Origin: Streptomyces platensis
GTDB lineage: Bacteria; Actinomycetota; Actinomycetes; Streptomycetales; Streptomycetaceae
Assembly: GCF_008704855.1 (NCBI RefSeq)
Contig: NZ_CP023691.1
Location: 4,588,001 to 4,652,000, forward strand
Direction of reading: 5' to 3'
DNA: 64,000 nucleotides
Shown: one piece after another, positions 55,577 to 64,000 of the stretch
Layout: the number at the start of each line of letters is the position of its first letter
How positions within the stretch are numbered: the first letter of the stretch is position 1
The notes under the pieces: model-generated
Database searches by the model: none
What the model was told of the DNA's origin: nothing
The model's input: only the letters and a program-made list of their open reading frames with translations
Made by a program: the position numbers and the translations under genes

Positions 55577-56158
55577 TCATGGTGTGGTGAGCGGGGCGGT
55601 GGCGGTGGCTGTGGCTGTGGCTGTGGCTGTGGTCGCGGCTTCGGCCAGCTGAGCCATGGCCAGGCCCAGATCGGTGAGGGTGGCCGCGTCCTTCACCTGT
55701 TCCGTGGTGGGGTCGACCTTCGGTCCGATGGCGGGGATTTCGCGGCAGGCCGCCGTCACGACCTCGCCGGACATCATGCGCAGGACCTCGCGCAGCTGGG
55801 CGTTGGCGTGGTCACCGCCGGTGGGGAATGGCGAGGCAGTGATCACCGCGACCGGTTTGCCGCCACATTCGCCGCTGCTGACCAGCCAGTCGAGGGCGTT
55901 CTTGAGGACGCCCGGGACTCCGTGCGCGTATTCGGGGCTGACGACGAGCAGGGCGTCGGCGGTCGCGGCGGCGGTGCGCAGGGCGGCGACCGGGACCGGG
56001 GGCGTGGCGTCCTCGCCGTCCAGGTCGGGGTTGAAGTGCGGGAGCGCGCCGATGTCCGCGGTGGTGGCCGGTCCGTCCCAGAAGGTGAGTGCGGAGCGCA
56101 GCACCGCACCGTTGGAGGAGCGCGCACGCAGACTGCCGGAGAGGGCGAGGAGTCTCAT
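55577..56158 (-). CDS. NADPH-dependent FMN reductase
   Basis: The 193-aa protein has the flavodoxin-like motifs LLALSGSLRARSSNGAVLRS for the FMN phosphate, ADALLVVSPEYAHGVPGVLK with the SPEY and GVPG pieces, and NALDWLVSSGECGGKPVAVI. Its C-terminus ends in an unusual ATATATATATAT peptide encoded by a GTGGCT microsatellite (55605-55632), which should be prone to length changes. The enzyme reduces FMN or quinones with NADPH. It is convergent with the amidohydrolase gene. Confidence 0.92.
   Translation of the reverse strand: MRLLALSGSLRARSSNGAVLRSALTFWDGPATTADIGALPHFNPDLDGEDATPPVPVAALRTAAATADALLVVSPEYAHGVPGVLKNALDWLVSSGECGGKPVAVITASPFPTGGDHANAQLREVLRMMSGEVVTAACREIPAIGPKVDPTTEQVKDAATLTDLGLAMAQLAEAATTATATATATATAPLTTP
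55605..55632. repeat. GTGGCT hexanucleotide microsatellite
   Basis: Four full and one partial copies of GTGGCT in the 3' end of the FMN-reductase gene. Changes by whole units keep the frame and only lengthen or shorten an Ala-Thr tail. Confidence 0.9.
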
Positions 56159-56574
56159 GGGGCGACGGTACGCGGTCGGGGTGGGGTGGGGCGCGCGGCC
56201 CGGGGCAAGGAAAGTGCTGGTCAGGGTGATTGTCAGTGGCAGGTGCGATGCTTAAGAAGTGGTGATCGACCTGGACCGCGCGGGGGGCGGCCCAGGTCGG
56301 TTACGGCCGTCGGGCGCGGGGGACGGTCCGGCTCGGGCGGCGGCGAAGTACGGGGCGGGGGCGGCCGGTTCAGGGGCCCGGGCGCTGGAGGGCTGCCGTT
56401 GGCGGCAGATGGTGGACAGCTATTCCGACCCCGGCCGAGCGAGTTCCGTCGGCGTCACTCTCATTTCCTTGACCGAGCCTCACCGAGGAATTCAACTCTC
56501 CACCGAATTCCTCCGTGGCGTCTTTCTTGCCGCACCGGACAGGCGCAGTGAAAACAGGCGAAGGCTGAATTGAA
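56159..56574. other. Intergenic region with inverted repeat
   Basis: About 415 bp without a convincing gene. The ORF from 56259 has no recognisable product. It contains GAGGAATTC (56485-56493) and GAATTCCTC (56505-56513), a perfect 9-bp inverted repeat that may be a regulator site for the peptide/exporter region downstream. Confidence 0.5.
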
Positions 56575-56655
56575 GTGAGCTTCAAGAAGTCCGCCCCGGC
56601 GCCCCGCGCGCTCACGCAGCCGCTACGGAAGCCGCTGCCTAATCCGCTTCCGTAG
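56575..56655 (+). CDS. Possible 26-aa Pro-rich peptide ORF
   Basis: From GTG 56575 the frame reads MSFKKSAPAPRALTQPLRKP and ends at TAG 56653-56655. The end of the ORF forms one arm of a hairpin (56622-56632 with 56646-56656). It is short, basic and Pro-rich. There is an AAGG about 13 nt upstream. It could be a leader or precursor peptide in front of the ABC exporter, or a chance frame. Confidence 0.3.
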   Translation: MSFKKSAPAPRALTQPLRKPLPNPLP

Positions 56656-56656
56656 C
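56622..56656 (+). terminator. Hairpin at the end of the short ORF
   Basis: Perfect 11-bp arms GCTACGGAAGC (56622-56632) and GCTTCCGTAGC (56646-56656). A second, near-perfect hairpin with arms ACCCCAAGGGGCC and GGCCCTTGGGGT lies at 56666-56715. Two hairpins in tandem before a coding region suggest attenuation or termination. Confidence 0.5.
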
Positions 56657-56821
56657 CGAAGAAGGACCCCAAGGGGCCCTAGGTGTCGCCCGATCGAGCG
56701 TGCGGCCCTTGGGGTATGCACAGGCTCCGCTGATCCCGCTCACAGAAACCCCTCCTAATGTTTTCCACGTCGAAGCCGAAAGGCGAGACATCAGAAAAGA
56801 AACAACTGAAAGAGAATCGCC

Positions 56822-56944
56822 ATGAGCATCCGCAAGGTCCTTCCGGTCAAGCCCGCCTGCAAGCACGAGGAGAAGAGGAACCGGCACCGGCACCCGAAGC
56901 CGGCGCACAAGAAGCACCAGCGCCGTCGCCCGATCGGTTTCTGA
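56822..56944 (+). CDS. Small basic Cys/His-rich peptide, 40 aa
   Basis: ATG 56822 opens a frame that reads MSIRKVLPVKPACKHEEKRN, then a run of His, Lys, Arg and Pro (HPKPAHKKHQRRRPIGF), and stops at 56942-56944. GAAAGAGAA lies 6 nt upstream as a plausible ribosome site. It has one Cys and is strongly basic (His and Lys/Arg make up about half), like a nucleic-acid-binding or antimicrobial-type peptide. It is not a ribosomal protein that I know. An ABC exporter gene starts 113 bp later, so it could be a precursor or a regulated leader; there is no direct evidence for either. Confidence 0.55.
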   Translation: MSIRKVLPVKPACKHEEKRNRHRHPKPAHKKHQRRRPIGF

Positions 56945-57057
56945 GCCACAGACCGGAGGCGGGCCCGTGGCACTGTGCCGCGGGCCCGCTTCGGCCATGT
57001 CCGAGCCCGGCACGCCTCCGGCAGCCGGACGATGCCAGAGCGGAAGAGACAGCGACC

Positions 57058-59004
57058 GTGACCTCGACAGTGCCCTCGGTGCCCACCGCACGCACAGGGC
57101 CCACAGCGCCCACAGCGCCCACAGCGCCCACAGGGCTCAGCCACGGCGACTCGCCGACGACGCAGCTGCGGGCGGTCGGAGCCGAGTCCGCCCCCGGCCA
57201 CGGGGGCAGCAGGGGCCGCGAGGGCGAGCCGGCCGCCCCGCACCTGCCGGCGCGCGTGGCCTTCCGCCGCTTCTGGCCGCTGGCGCGGGGCGACCGCCGC
57301 TGGCTGGTGCTGATCTGCCTCTGTGTGGTCGCCGCCGCGCTCGCCGAGACGGCCGCGATCCTGCTGTTCTCGAACCTGACGGACCATGCCCTGCAGCAGG
57401 GCTCGCTCAGCGCCTTCTGGTCTCCCGCCGGACAGTGGTTCGCCGTGGCGGTCCTCGGTGCGACAGTCGGGTACACCGGCAACTCGCTCGCGGTGTGGAC
57501 CGCCGAGCGCTTCGTCCTTCGCCTGCGCGCCCGCGTCTTCGGCCATGTCCAGGACCTGCCGCCGCACTTCTTCCAGCGCCACCGCCAGGGAGACCTGGTC
57601 GAGCGCCTCACCGGGGACGTCGAGGCCATCGAGCAGATGGTGGTCTCCGGGGTTGTGGGAACCGTGTCCGCCCTGTTCAGCACGGTCTTCTTCGCCACCG
57701 CCGCCTTCTGGCTGCGCTGGGACCTGGCGCTGGCCACCTTCGTGCTGGCGCCGCTGTTCTGGCTGGCCGCCCGGCGCTTCTCCGGCCGGATCAAGGCCGT
57801 CGCGCGGGAGGAGCGCGTCGCCGACGGCGCGATCACCTCGGTGGTCGAGGAGTCGCTGGGCAACATCGTGCTCACCCAGGCCTACAACCGGAAGGCCGCC
57901 GAGGAGAAGCGGCTGCGCCGGGAAGCGGGCGCCTGGATGCGCGCGTCGGTGGCCGGGGCGCGGATGAGCGAGCTGTACGAGCAGCTGGTCCAGGTCATCG
58001 AGACGCTGTGCGTCCTCGCCGTCATCGGGCTCGGCGCCTGGGAGATCTCCCAGGACCGGATGACCATCGGCCAGCTCCTGGCCTTCGCCGCCTTCCTCGG
58101 CTACCTCTACCCGCCGATCCGCAACCTCGGACAGCTCGGCCTCACCCTCACCGCCGCGACCGCGGGCGCCGAGCGGCTGCTGGACATCCTCGACGCCGAG
58201 CCCGCCGTGGCCGACCCGCCGCCGGGAGCGGCCGTCGCGCCCTGGCGGGTGCACGGCACGGTGGAGTTCGACCAGGTGGGCTTCCGCTACCCGGGCGCCG
58301 AGAAGCGCACCCTGGCCGGGGTCGCGCTCACCGCCGGCCCCGGGGAGTTCGTGCTGATCACCGGCGCGAGCGGGGCGGGCAAGTCGACCGTGTCGAAGCT
58401 GCTGCTGCGCTTCTACGACCCCGCCGAAGGCTCCGTACGCCTGGACGGGGTGCCGCTGCACTCCATGCCCCTCGCCTTCCTCCGCGAGAACGTCACGCTC
58501 CTGCCGCAGGAGACGCTCATCCTGCACGGCACCCTCCGCGAGAACATCGCCTGCGGGCGGCCGGGAGCCACGGACCACGAGATCGTCCAGGCTGCCCGGG
58601 ACGCGGCGGCCCACGACTTCATCACCGCCCTCCCCGAGGGCTACGACACCCGGATCGACCCGCACACCGCGCAGCTGTCCGGCGGCCAGTTGCAGCGTGT
58701 GGCGATCGCCCGCGCCATGCTGCGGAACGCGCCCGTCCTGGTCCTGGACGAGCCCACCACCGGTCTTGACGCGCTGTCCGCGCGGCAGGTGATCGGACCG
58801 CTCAGGCGGCTGATGTCCGGCCGTACGACGATCACGATCACGCACGATCTGAACCTGGCGCCGGACGCCGACCGCATCCTCGTCCTCGACCACGGGCGGG
58901 TGGTGGAGAACGGGACGCACCGGGAACTGCTGGCCTGGGGCGGGGCGTACGCGCGGCTGCACGGCTCACAGAACGGCACGGGAGTCTCCGGCTCAGGTCA
59001 CTAG
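57058..59004 (+). CDS. ABC exporter, fused permease and ATPase
   Basis: GTG 57058 is preferred over the frame opening at 56758, which runs antisense-like through the small peptide; GGAAGAGA lies 9 nt upstream. The 648-aa half-transporter begins with a T/P/A-rich leader with repeats of GPTAPTAPTAPT, then six membrane segments (about residues 85-335) and an ATPase domain with Walker A GASGAGKST near 435, Q-loop LLPQETL, signature LSGGQLQRVA near 540, Walker B VLVLDEPTT near 561 and His-switch ITHD. It is a type I exporter, likely a homodimer. Substrate is unknown; the leading small peptide and the following two-component system may be related. Confidence 0.9.
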   Translation: MTSTVPSVPTARTGPTAPTAPTAPTGLSHGDSPTTQLRAVGAESAPGHGGSRGREGEPAAPHLPARVAFRRFWPLARGDRRWLVLICLCVVAAALAETAAILLFSNLTDHALQQGSLSAFWSPAGQWFAVAVLGATVGYTGNSLAVWTAERFVLRLRARVFGHVQDLPPHFFQRHRQGDLVERLTGDVEAIEQMVVSGVVGTVSALFSTVFFATAAFWLRWDLALATFVLAPLFWLAARRFSGRIKAVAREERVADGAITSVVEESLGNIVLTQAYNRKAAEEKRLRREAGAWMRASVAGARMSELYEQLVQVIETLCVLAVIGLGAWEISQDRMTIGQLLAFAAFLGYLYPPIRNLGQLGLTLTAATAGAERLLDILDAEPAVADPPPGAAVAPWRVHGTVEFDQVGFRYPGAEKRTLAGVALTAGPGEFVLITGASGAGKSTVSKLLLRFYDPAEGSVRLDGVPLHSMPLAFLRENVTLLPQETLILHGTLRENIACGRPGATDHEIVQAARDAAAHDFITALPEGYDTRIDPHTAQLSGGQLQRVAIARAMLRNAPVLVLDEPTTGLDALSARQVIGPLRRLMSGRTTITITHDLNLAPDADRILVLDHGRVVENGTHRELLAWGGAYARLHGSQNGTGVSGSGH

Positions 59005-59130
59005 TGGCGCGCGGCCGGCGGAGGGGGCAGGAGTGGGGCCCCGGGGGAGGGAGAGCGGCATGGGGGATTCTCAGGAGATTCACAGGAAGGCGCAAGGGAG
59101 CTCTCACGGGGGCGGGCCAAGCTCCGTGGC

Positions 59131-59922
59131 ATGACCGTGACTTCCTCGTCCTCAGCGTCGTTTCGTCTGCCGGCTCCGGCGTCGTCCTCCAGAGGTGCGC
59201 CGGGGAAGCAGCCGGAGCTGTTGCGGGCCGACGGGAGCCCCGTGCGGGTGCTGGTCGTGGACGATGAGTCCTCGCTCGCCGATCTGCTGTCGCTCGCGCT
59301 GCGCTACGAGGGCTGGGACATCCGCGCGGAGGGGGACGGCGCCGGTGCGCTGCGCTGTGCCCGTAGCTGGCGGCCGGACGCGGTGCTGCTCGATGTCATG
59401 CTGCCGGACATGGACGGGCTGACGGTGCTCGGGCGGCTGCGGCGTGAACTGCCGGATGTGCCGGTGCTGTTCCTGACCGCCAAGGACGCGGTCGAGGACC
59501 GGATCGCCGGGCTGACGGCGGGCGGCGACGACTACGTCACCAAGCCGTTCAGCCTGGAAGAGGTGGTGGCCAGGCTGCGGGGGCTGCTGCGCCGGGCCGG
59601 GGCGGCCGCCGCGCGGAGCGAATCGCGGCTGACGGTGGGCGATCTGGTGCTCGACGAGGACAGCCATGAGGTGTGGCGGGACGGCCAGGAGATTCATCTG
59701 ACGGCCACCGAGTTCGAGCTGCTGCGCTATCTGATGCGCAATCCGCGGCGGGTGCTGAGCAAGACCCAGATCCTCGACCGGGTCTGGAGCTATGACTTCG
59801 GCGGCCAGGCCAATGTCGTGGAGCTGTATATCTCATATCTGCGGCGGAAGATCGACGCGGGGCGGGCGCCCATGATTCACACCCGCCGGGGCGCGGGCTA
59901 TCTGCTCAAGCCGGGCGGGTAG
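59131..59922 (+). CDS. OmpR-family response regulator
   Basis: ATG 59131 starts a 263-aa protein with a 35-residue leader, a receiver domain (VRVLVVDDESSLADLLSLAL; phosphoacceptor Asp in AVLLDVMLPDMDG near residue 90; LFLTAKD; YVTKPFSLEE) and a winged-helix OmpR output domain (LTVGDLVLDEDSHEVWRDGQ, LLRYLMRNPRRVLSKTQILD, VVELYISYLRRKIDAG, ending TRRGAGYLLKPG). It pairs with the histidine kinase starting 6 bp downstream. Its target genes are unknown; the downstream glycosyltransferase genes are candidates. Confidence 0.97.
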   Translation: MTVTSSSSASFRLPAPASSSRGAPGKQPELLRADGSPVRVLVVDDESSLADLLSLALRYEGWDIRAEGDGAGALRCARSWRPDAVLLDVMLPDMDGLTVLGRLRRELPDVPVLFLTAKDAVEDRIAGLTAGGDDYVTKPFSLEEVVARLRGLLRRAGAAAARSESRLTVGDLVLDEDSHEVWRDGQEIHLTATEFELLRYLMRNPRRVLSKTQILDRVWSYDFGGQANVVELYISYLRRKIDAGRAPMIHTRRGAGYLLKPGG

Positions 59923-59928
59923 CGGGCC

Positions 59929-61632
59929 ATGAGCGGGAAGCCCGCGACGGCGCCCGAGCGGCCTGACCGGCCCGAGCAACCCGAGAGGCCCGCCGGGCCC
60001 GGTCAGGCCCGTCCCCAGCAGCCGCCCGAGCCGCCCGCCCCGCCCGAGCACCCGAACCAGCCCGGACCCCCGACCCCGCCGGAAGCCCCCCGGATGCGGG
60101 GCCGTCGGCCCCCCGCCCCCCGTCGCCGCTGGTCCCTCCGGACCCGGCTCGTGGTGTCCGCGGTGGCCCTGATCGCCGTCGTCGGGGCCGTCATCGGGAC
60201 GGTGACGACCATTGCGCTGCACGCCTATATGCAGGGGGAGTTGGACCGGCAGGTCCAGGGGTTCGTGATGCGCGCCCAGATGCCGCGCCCCCATGAATCG
60301 AGGCGTGCCCAGGGGGGCCTGGACTTTGTGGCGATGGGTGGTCTGCCCTTGGGCACGGTGGGGGCGTGGGTCGGGCCCGGGGGGACTGCCGAGGCCGGGG
60401 CAATGCTGGCCAACCCGACCAGGGGGCCCGAGGAGAAGCTGGCGGACCTTACCGCCGCGCAGGTCGCGGTGCTGAACAGGGTGCCGAGGGACGGCCGGCC
60501 ACACACCGCCGAGCTGCCCGGACTCGGTCACTACCGGGCGGAGTCCACCAAGGACGGCTCCTTGGTGCTCGGTCTGCCGCTCGGCTATGTGCAGAAGACC
60601 GTCGGCAGGCTCGTGCTCATCGAGGCGTGTGTGACGGCCGCCGGGCTGGCGGCGGTCGGGCTCGCGGGCTCCGCCATGGTCGGGATCGCGCTGCGGCCGC
60701 TGCGCCGGGTCGCCGCCACCGCCACCCGGGTCTCCGAACTCCCGCTCCACCAGGGCGATGTGGCGCTGCATGTCCGGGTGCCGGCGTCCGAGTCGGACGG
60801 GCGTACGGAGGTCGGGCAGGTCGGTGCGGCGCTGAACCGGATGCTGGGGCATGTCGGTTCGGCGCTCTCTGCCCGTCAGGAGAGCGAGACGCGGGTACGG
60901 CGGTTCGTCGCCGATGCCAGCCATGAGCTGCGTACCCCGCTCGCGTCGATCCGGGGTTACGCCGAGCTGACCCGGCGCGGGCGGGAGCAGCCGGGGCCGG
61001 AGACCCGGCACGCCCTGGGCCGGATCGAGTCGGAGGCGGAGCGGATGACCGGGCTGGTGGAGGATCTGCTGCTGCTCGCCCGGCTGGATTCCGGGCGTCC
61101 GCTCGCGTACGAGCGAATAGATCTGTCGCCGCTGGTGGTCGACGCGGTGAGCGACGCCCGGGTGGCGGGGTCCGGTCACCGGTGGCGGCTGGAGCTGCCC
61201 GATGAGCCGGCGGTGGTGTACGGCGATGCCGGGCGGCTGCATCAGATCCTGGTGAATCTGCTGGCCAATGCCCGTACGCATACGCCGGAGGGGACCACGG
61301 TGACCGCCCGGGTGCGGGCCGCGACGGGCGCCGCCGCCGGTGACGACGGGGGCGTCCAGCTGGAGGTGCGGGACGACGGGCCGGGTATACCGGCGGAGCT
61401 GCTCCCGCATGTCTTCGAGCGCTTCGCCCGGGGTGATGCCTCGCGTTCACGTGCCGCCGGGAGCACCGGGCTCGGCCTCGCCATCGTGCAGGCGGTGGTG
61501 GCCGCGCACGGCGGCACGGTCGAGGTCGGCAGTGTGCCGGGGCGGACGGTCTTCACGGTGACGCTGCCGACGGCGGCCCCGTCGGAGGCACGCGATACGG
61601 CAGGACGGACGGCACCGGGCACGGGCCGGTAG
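59929..61632 (+). CDS. Membrane sensor histidine kinase
   Basis: ATG 59929 follows the regulator's stop by 6 bp. The 567-aa protein has a Pro-rich cytosolic leader (about 1-60), membrane segment one (VSAVALIAVVGAVIGTVTTI), an extracellular domain of about 135 residues, segment two (TAAGLAAVGLAGSAMVGIAL), a HAMP linker (PLRRVAATATRVSELPLHQG), the DHp domain with ADASHELRTPLASIRGYAEL (His near 332), and the ATPase domain with NLLANARTHTPEGT (N box), DDGPGIPAELLP and GSTGLGLAIVQAVVAAHGG. The signal is not evident. Kinase and regulator are transcribed as a unit. Confidence 0.97.
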   Translation: MSGKPATAPERPDRPEQPERPAGPGQARPQQPPEPPAPPEHPNQPGPPTPPEAPRMRGRRPPAPRRRWSLRTRLVVSAVALIAVVGAVIGTVTTIALHAYMQGELDRQVQGFVMRAQMPRPHESRRAQGGLDFVAMGGLPLGTVGAWVGPGGTAEAGAMLANPTRGPEEKLADLTAAQVAVLNRVPRDGRPHTAELPGLGHYRAESTKDGSLVLGLPLGYVQKTVGRLVLIEACVTAAGLAAVGLAGSAMVGIALRPLRRVAATATRVSELPLHQGDVALHVRVPASESDGRTEVGQVGAALNRMLGHVGSALSARQESETRVRRFVADASHELRTPLASIRGYAELTRRGREQPGPETRHALGRIESEAERMTGLVEDLLLLARLDSGRPLAYERIDLSPLVVDAVSDARVAGSGHRWRLELPDEPAVVYGDAGRLHQILVNLLANARTHTPEGTTVTARVRAATGAAAGDDGGVQLEVRDDGPGIPAELLPHVFERFARGDASRSRAAGSTGLGLAIVQAVVAAHGGTVEVGSVPGRTVFTVTLPTAAPSEARDTAGRTAPGTGR

Positions 61633-61851
61633 AGGCCGTCACGAGGCGGTAGGCACCGGACAGGGGCCGGGGACGCGCGCCGGCCAGGGCCCGCGAGACG
61701 TCCCCCGCGCCCCAGCCCCCCCGCCGAGACCCCGGCCCCTGCCGACACCCCGGCCCCTGCCGACACCCCCGCCCCACCAGCCCCACGACCCCCGGCCCCA
61801 CCCCTCCCCCCCCACGTACTCACAGCCCCGCCACAGGATCAACACATCGCC
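61633..61851. repeat. Intergenic region with CCCCGGCCCCTGCCGACA repeats
   Basis: About 220 bp. Three imperfect copies of CCCCGGCCCCTGCCGACA lie at 61727-61772, with further C-rich runs to 61815. No gene is seen. The promoter for the glycosyltransferase gene may lie between 61815 and 61851. Confidence 0.55.
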
Positions 61852-63198
61852 ATGACAGTGGGGTTGGCGAATGTCGTGGGCATGATGACGACACCGCCGC
61901 CCACCCCGCTGGGCTCCCTGCCTCCACGCGAGCATCTGCGGCTCGGCCAGAGCGCGACCGTCCTCGATGTGGTGATCCCCGTCCACAACGAGGAGCGCGA
62001 CCTCGAACCGTGTGTGCGGCGGCTGCGCGAGCACCTCGCCCGCACCTTCCCGTACGGGTTCCGGATCACCATCGCCGACAACGCGAGCACGGACCGTACG
62101 CCGGATGTCGCCGCCCGGCTCGATGACGCGCTCGACGAGGTCACCGCGGTACGGCTGGAGCAGAAGGGGCGGGGGCGGGCGCTGCGCACCGTGTGGTCGC
62201 TGTCCGAAGCCCCGGTGCTGGCCTATATGGACGTCGATCTGTCCACCGACCTCAACGCGCTGCTGCCGCTGGTGGCGCCGCTGATCTCCGGGCACTCGGA
62301 TCTGGCGATCGGCTCCCGGCTCAGCCGGAGCGCACGGGTGGTGCGGGGGCCGAAGCGGGAGTTCCTCTCGCGGATGTACAACCTCATCCTGCGGGGCTCG
62401 CTCGCCGCACGGTTCTCCGACGCGCAGTGCGGGTTCAAGGCCATCCGCGGCGATGTCGCCGAGCGGCTGCTGCCGATGGTCGAGGACACCGGGTGGTTCT
62501 TCGACACCGAGCTGCTGCTGCTCGCGGAGCGGGCCGGGCTGCGGATCCACGAGGTGCCGGTGGACTGGATCGACGATCCCCACAGCACCGTGCATATCGT
62601 GCGGACGGCCGCCGATGACCTCAAGGGCGTCTGGCGGGTGGGGCGGGCGCTGGCGACCGGCGGGCTGCCGCTGGACCGGCTGGCCCGGCCGTTCGGGGAC
62701 GATCCGCGGGACCGTGAGCTGACCGGTGTGCCCGGCGGGCTGGCCCGTCAGCTGGTCGGCTTCTGTGTCGTCGGCGGGCTGAGCACACTGCTCTACCTCG
62801 CCCTCTTCTCTCTCTTCCGCCTCGGGACGGGCGCCCAACTGGCCAATGCCGCCGCCCTGTTGGTGTCGGCGCTCGCGAATACGGCCGCCAACCGGCGACT
62901 GACCTTCGGAGTACGGGGCCGGGACCGGGCGGTCCGCCATCAGGCGCAGGGGCTGGTGGTCTTCGCCGTCGGACTGGTGCTGACCAGCGGCTCGCTCGCG
63001 GCCCTCGACGCCGCCGGGGGCACCGCCTCGCACGGCACCGAACTCGCGGTGCTGGTGGCCGCCAACCTCGCGGCCACGATGCTGCGTTTTCTGCTTTTCC
63101 GCGCCTGGGTCTTCCCCGACCGCGAGCGCCGGGACGACCTCACCGCGCCGCCGCACCCTTCGCATGACCGGGACGATCTCACCAGGAGCGCACGATGA
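61852..63198 (+). CDS. Bifunctional GT2 glycosyltransferase / GtrA-family membrane protein
   Basis: ATG 61852 is the first start; ATG 61882 (MMTTPPPTPLG) is equally possible and neither has a strong ribosome site. The protein of about 448 residues has a GT-A glycosyltransferase domain (LDVVIPVHNEERDLEPCVRR; AYMDVDLSTDLNALLPLVAP with the D-x-D region; SDLAIGSRLSRSARV), typical of polyprenyl-phosphate sugar synthases. Its C-terminal 140 residues are a four-helix GtrA domain (RQLVGFCVVGGLSTLLYLAL and further segments), which flips or anchors the product. It probably makes a lipid-linked sugar used by the next gene, whose start overlaps its stop by ATGA. Confidence 0.94.
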   Translation: MTVGLANVVGMMTTPPPTPLGSLPPREHLRLGQSATVLDVVIPVHNEERDLEPCVRRLREHLARTFPYGFRITIADNASTDRTPDVAARLDDALDEVTAVRLEQKGRGRALRTVWSLSEAPVLAYMDVDLSTDLNALLPLVAPLISGHSDLAIGSRLSRSARVVRGPKREFLSRMYNLILRGSLAARFSDAQCGFKAIRGDVAERLLPMVEDTGWFFDTELLLLAERAGLRIHEVPVDWIDDPHSTVHIVRTAADDLKGVWRVGRALATGGLPLDRLARPFGDDPRDRELTGVPGGLARQLVGFCVVGGLSTLLYLALFSLFRLGTGAQLANAAALLVSALANTAANRRLTFGVRGRDRAVRHQAQGLVVFAVGLVLTSGSLAALDAAGGTASHGTELAVLVAANLAATMLRFLLFRAWVFPDRERRDDLTAPPHPSHDRDDLTRSAR

Positions 63199-64000
63199 CC
63201 CCGCAACAACGGCCCGGCACCCCGGCCCCGCCGCCGTCCGCCGCACAGGAGGGCGCGGCGGCGTCGCTCACCGACCCCCGGACGCCCGTGGCACCGGAGC
63301 CGGCGGCCCGCTGGGAGCGGCCCGCACTGCTGGCGTTGTTGCTGGTCACGGCCGCTCTCTACCTCTGGAACCGGTCCGCTTCCGGTTACGCCAACCAGTT
63401 CTACTCGGCCGCCGTACAGGCCGGCAGCGAGAGCTGGAAGGCCTTCTTCTTCGGTTCGTCCGATGCGGCGAACTCCATCACCGTCGACAAGCCGCCCGCC
63501 GCGCTGTGGCCGATGGCGCTGTCCGTACGGCTCTTCGGGCTCAGCTCCTGGGCGATCCTGGTGCCCGAGGCGCTGATGGGTGTGGCGGCGGTCGGGGTGC
63601 TCCACGGGGCCGTACGGCGACGGTTCGGTGCGGGCGCGGGGCTGCTCGCGGGCGGCGCGCTGGCGGTGACGCCGGTCGCCGCGCTGATGTTCCGTTTCAA
63701 CAACCCCGATGCGCTGCTGTGCCTGCTGATGGTCGGTGCGATCGCCTGTGTCCTGCGCGCCCTGGCGGACGGCCGGACGACGTGGCTGGTGCTGGCCGGG
63801 GTCTGCTTCGGGCTCGGGTTTCTCACCAAGACGCTCCAGGCGTGGCTGATCCTGCCGCCGCTCGCCGTCGTCCACGCCTGCTGTGCGCCGGTCGCGCTGC
63901 GCCGGCGGTTCGGTCAGCTGCTGCTCGCCGGGCTGGCGATCGTGGTGTCCGCCGGCTGGTGGGTGGCGCTCGTCGAACTGTGGCCGGCGGCCTCCCGCCC
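63195..64000 (+). CDS. ArnT/PMT-type glycosyltransferase (GT39), partial
   Basis: ATG 63195 overlaps the preceding stop by four bases. The frame is open at the right window edge, so only about 268 residues are seen. A Pro/Ala-rich N-terminus is followed by the first membrane helix (ALLALLLVTAALYLWNRSAS), a luminal loop with ITVDKPPAALWPMALSVRLF that contains the conserved Asp/Lys/Pro motif of GT39 enzymes, and several further membrane segments, with FRFNNPDALLCLL as another conserved acidic site. It would transfer a sugar from a lipid carrier to a surface acceptor, fed by the upstream GT2/GtrA protein. Confidence 0.94.
   Translation, partial: MTPQQRPGTPAPPPSAAQEGAAASLTDPRTPVAPEPAARWERPALLALLLVTAALYLWNRSASGYANQFYSAAVQAGSESWKAFFFGSSDAANSITVDKPPAALWPMALSVRLFGLSSWAILVPEALMGVAAVGVLHGAVRRRFGAGAGLLAGGALAVTPVAALMFRFNNPDALLCLLMVGAIACVLRALADGRTTWLVLAGVCFGLGFLTKTLQAWLILPPLAVVHACCAPVALRRRFGQLLLAGLAIVVSAGWWVALVELWPAASR

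Overview
The window is high-GC actinobacterial DNA, almost certainly a Streptomyces chromosome. Codon third positions are strongly G/C. It carries an OsaABC-like osmotic-stress locus, a DUF397/XRE/anti-sigma trio, an SSI-type protease inhibitor, a DUF6191 protein and many small Sec-secreted proteins, all typical of the genus.

Left end (1-8017) is accessory DNA. From 1 to about 6104 lies the right part of an integrated element: a minus-strand chain of small overlapping genes, a short GntR regulator behind a perfect inverted repeat, an XRE-TPR regulator with a Nudix hydrolase, and an A/T-richer, TTA-containing pair (membrane protein plus nucleotidyltransferase-like protein). The element ends at the 3' half of a tRNA-Ser gene (6049-6104) that still has its own terminator, so the tRNA fragment looks like an attachment site. 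Just outside it is a compact three-gene operon (6274-8017) encoding a dual-OB-type protein and two DUF488 proteins, also with rare TTA codons. This is one of the two best candidates for an undescribed system.

8.6-16.1 kb holds scattered chromosomal genes: an I36-like inhibitor, a broken small gene, an SGNH hydrolase, a LysM protein, a GNAT, a methyltransferase, a Prim-Pol-domain protein and a small secreted protein. 16.2-21.7 kb is a tight five-gene operon (acyl-CoA dehydrogenase, MaoC-N/DUF35 fusion, acyl-CoA dehydrogenase, MaoC, thiolase-like lipid-transfer protein) with the gene content of the mycobacterial igr operon for the last steroid side-chain step. A 41-bp palindrome lies in front of it.

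21.9-31.1 kb holds an ECF sigma factor, a PCMT-like methyltransferase, a GyrI-like protein, a divergent AraC/cupin pair, the XRE/DUF397/anti-sigma trio, an OsmC protein, a YCII-domain protein, DUF6191, and a small secreted-plus-membrane protein pair. 31.2-38.5 kb is the osaBA/osaC-like locus, whose kinase carries an array of HAMP-like repeats at an exact 276-bp period. 39.1-46.3 kb has an acyl-CoA ligase, a very large PAS/receiver protein with a degenerate kinase core and a disordered linker full of GRRRAR motifs, and an SSI inhibitor with a His-rich insert.

46.5-51.3 kb contains three tRNAs (Ser-GCT, Arg-ACG, initiator Met), an HD-domain pseudogene, and an EACC1-caspase conflict pair whose caspase ends in three copies of a 64-residue beta-type module. 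This is the other strong candidate system. 51.2-64 kb has redox enzymes, a GlxA-type regulator, DUF2797, an amidohydrolase, a possible peptide/ABC-exporter locus, and an OmpR-type two-component system followed by glycosyltransferases, the last running off the right edge.

All family assignments come from reading motifs by eye; no database search was run.
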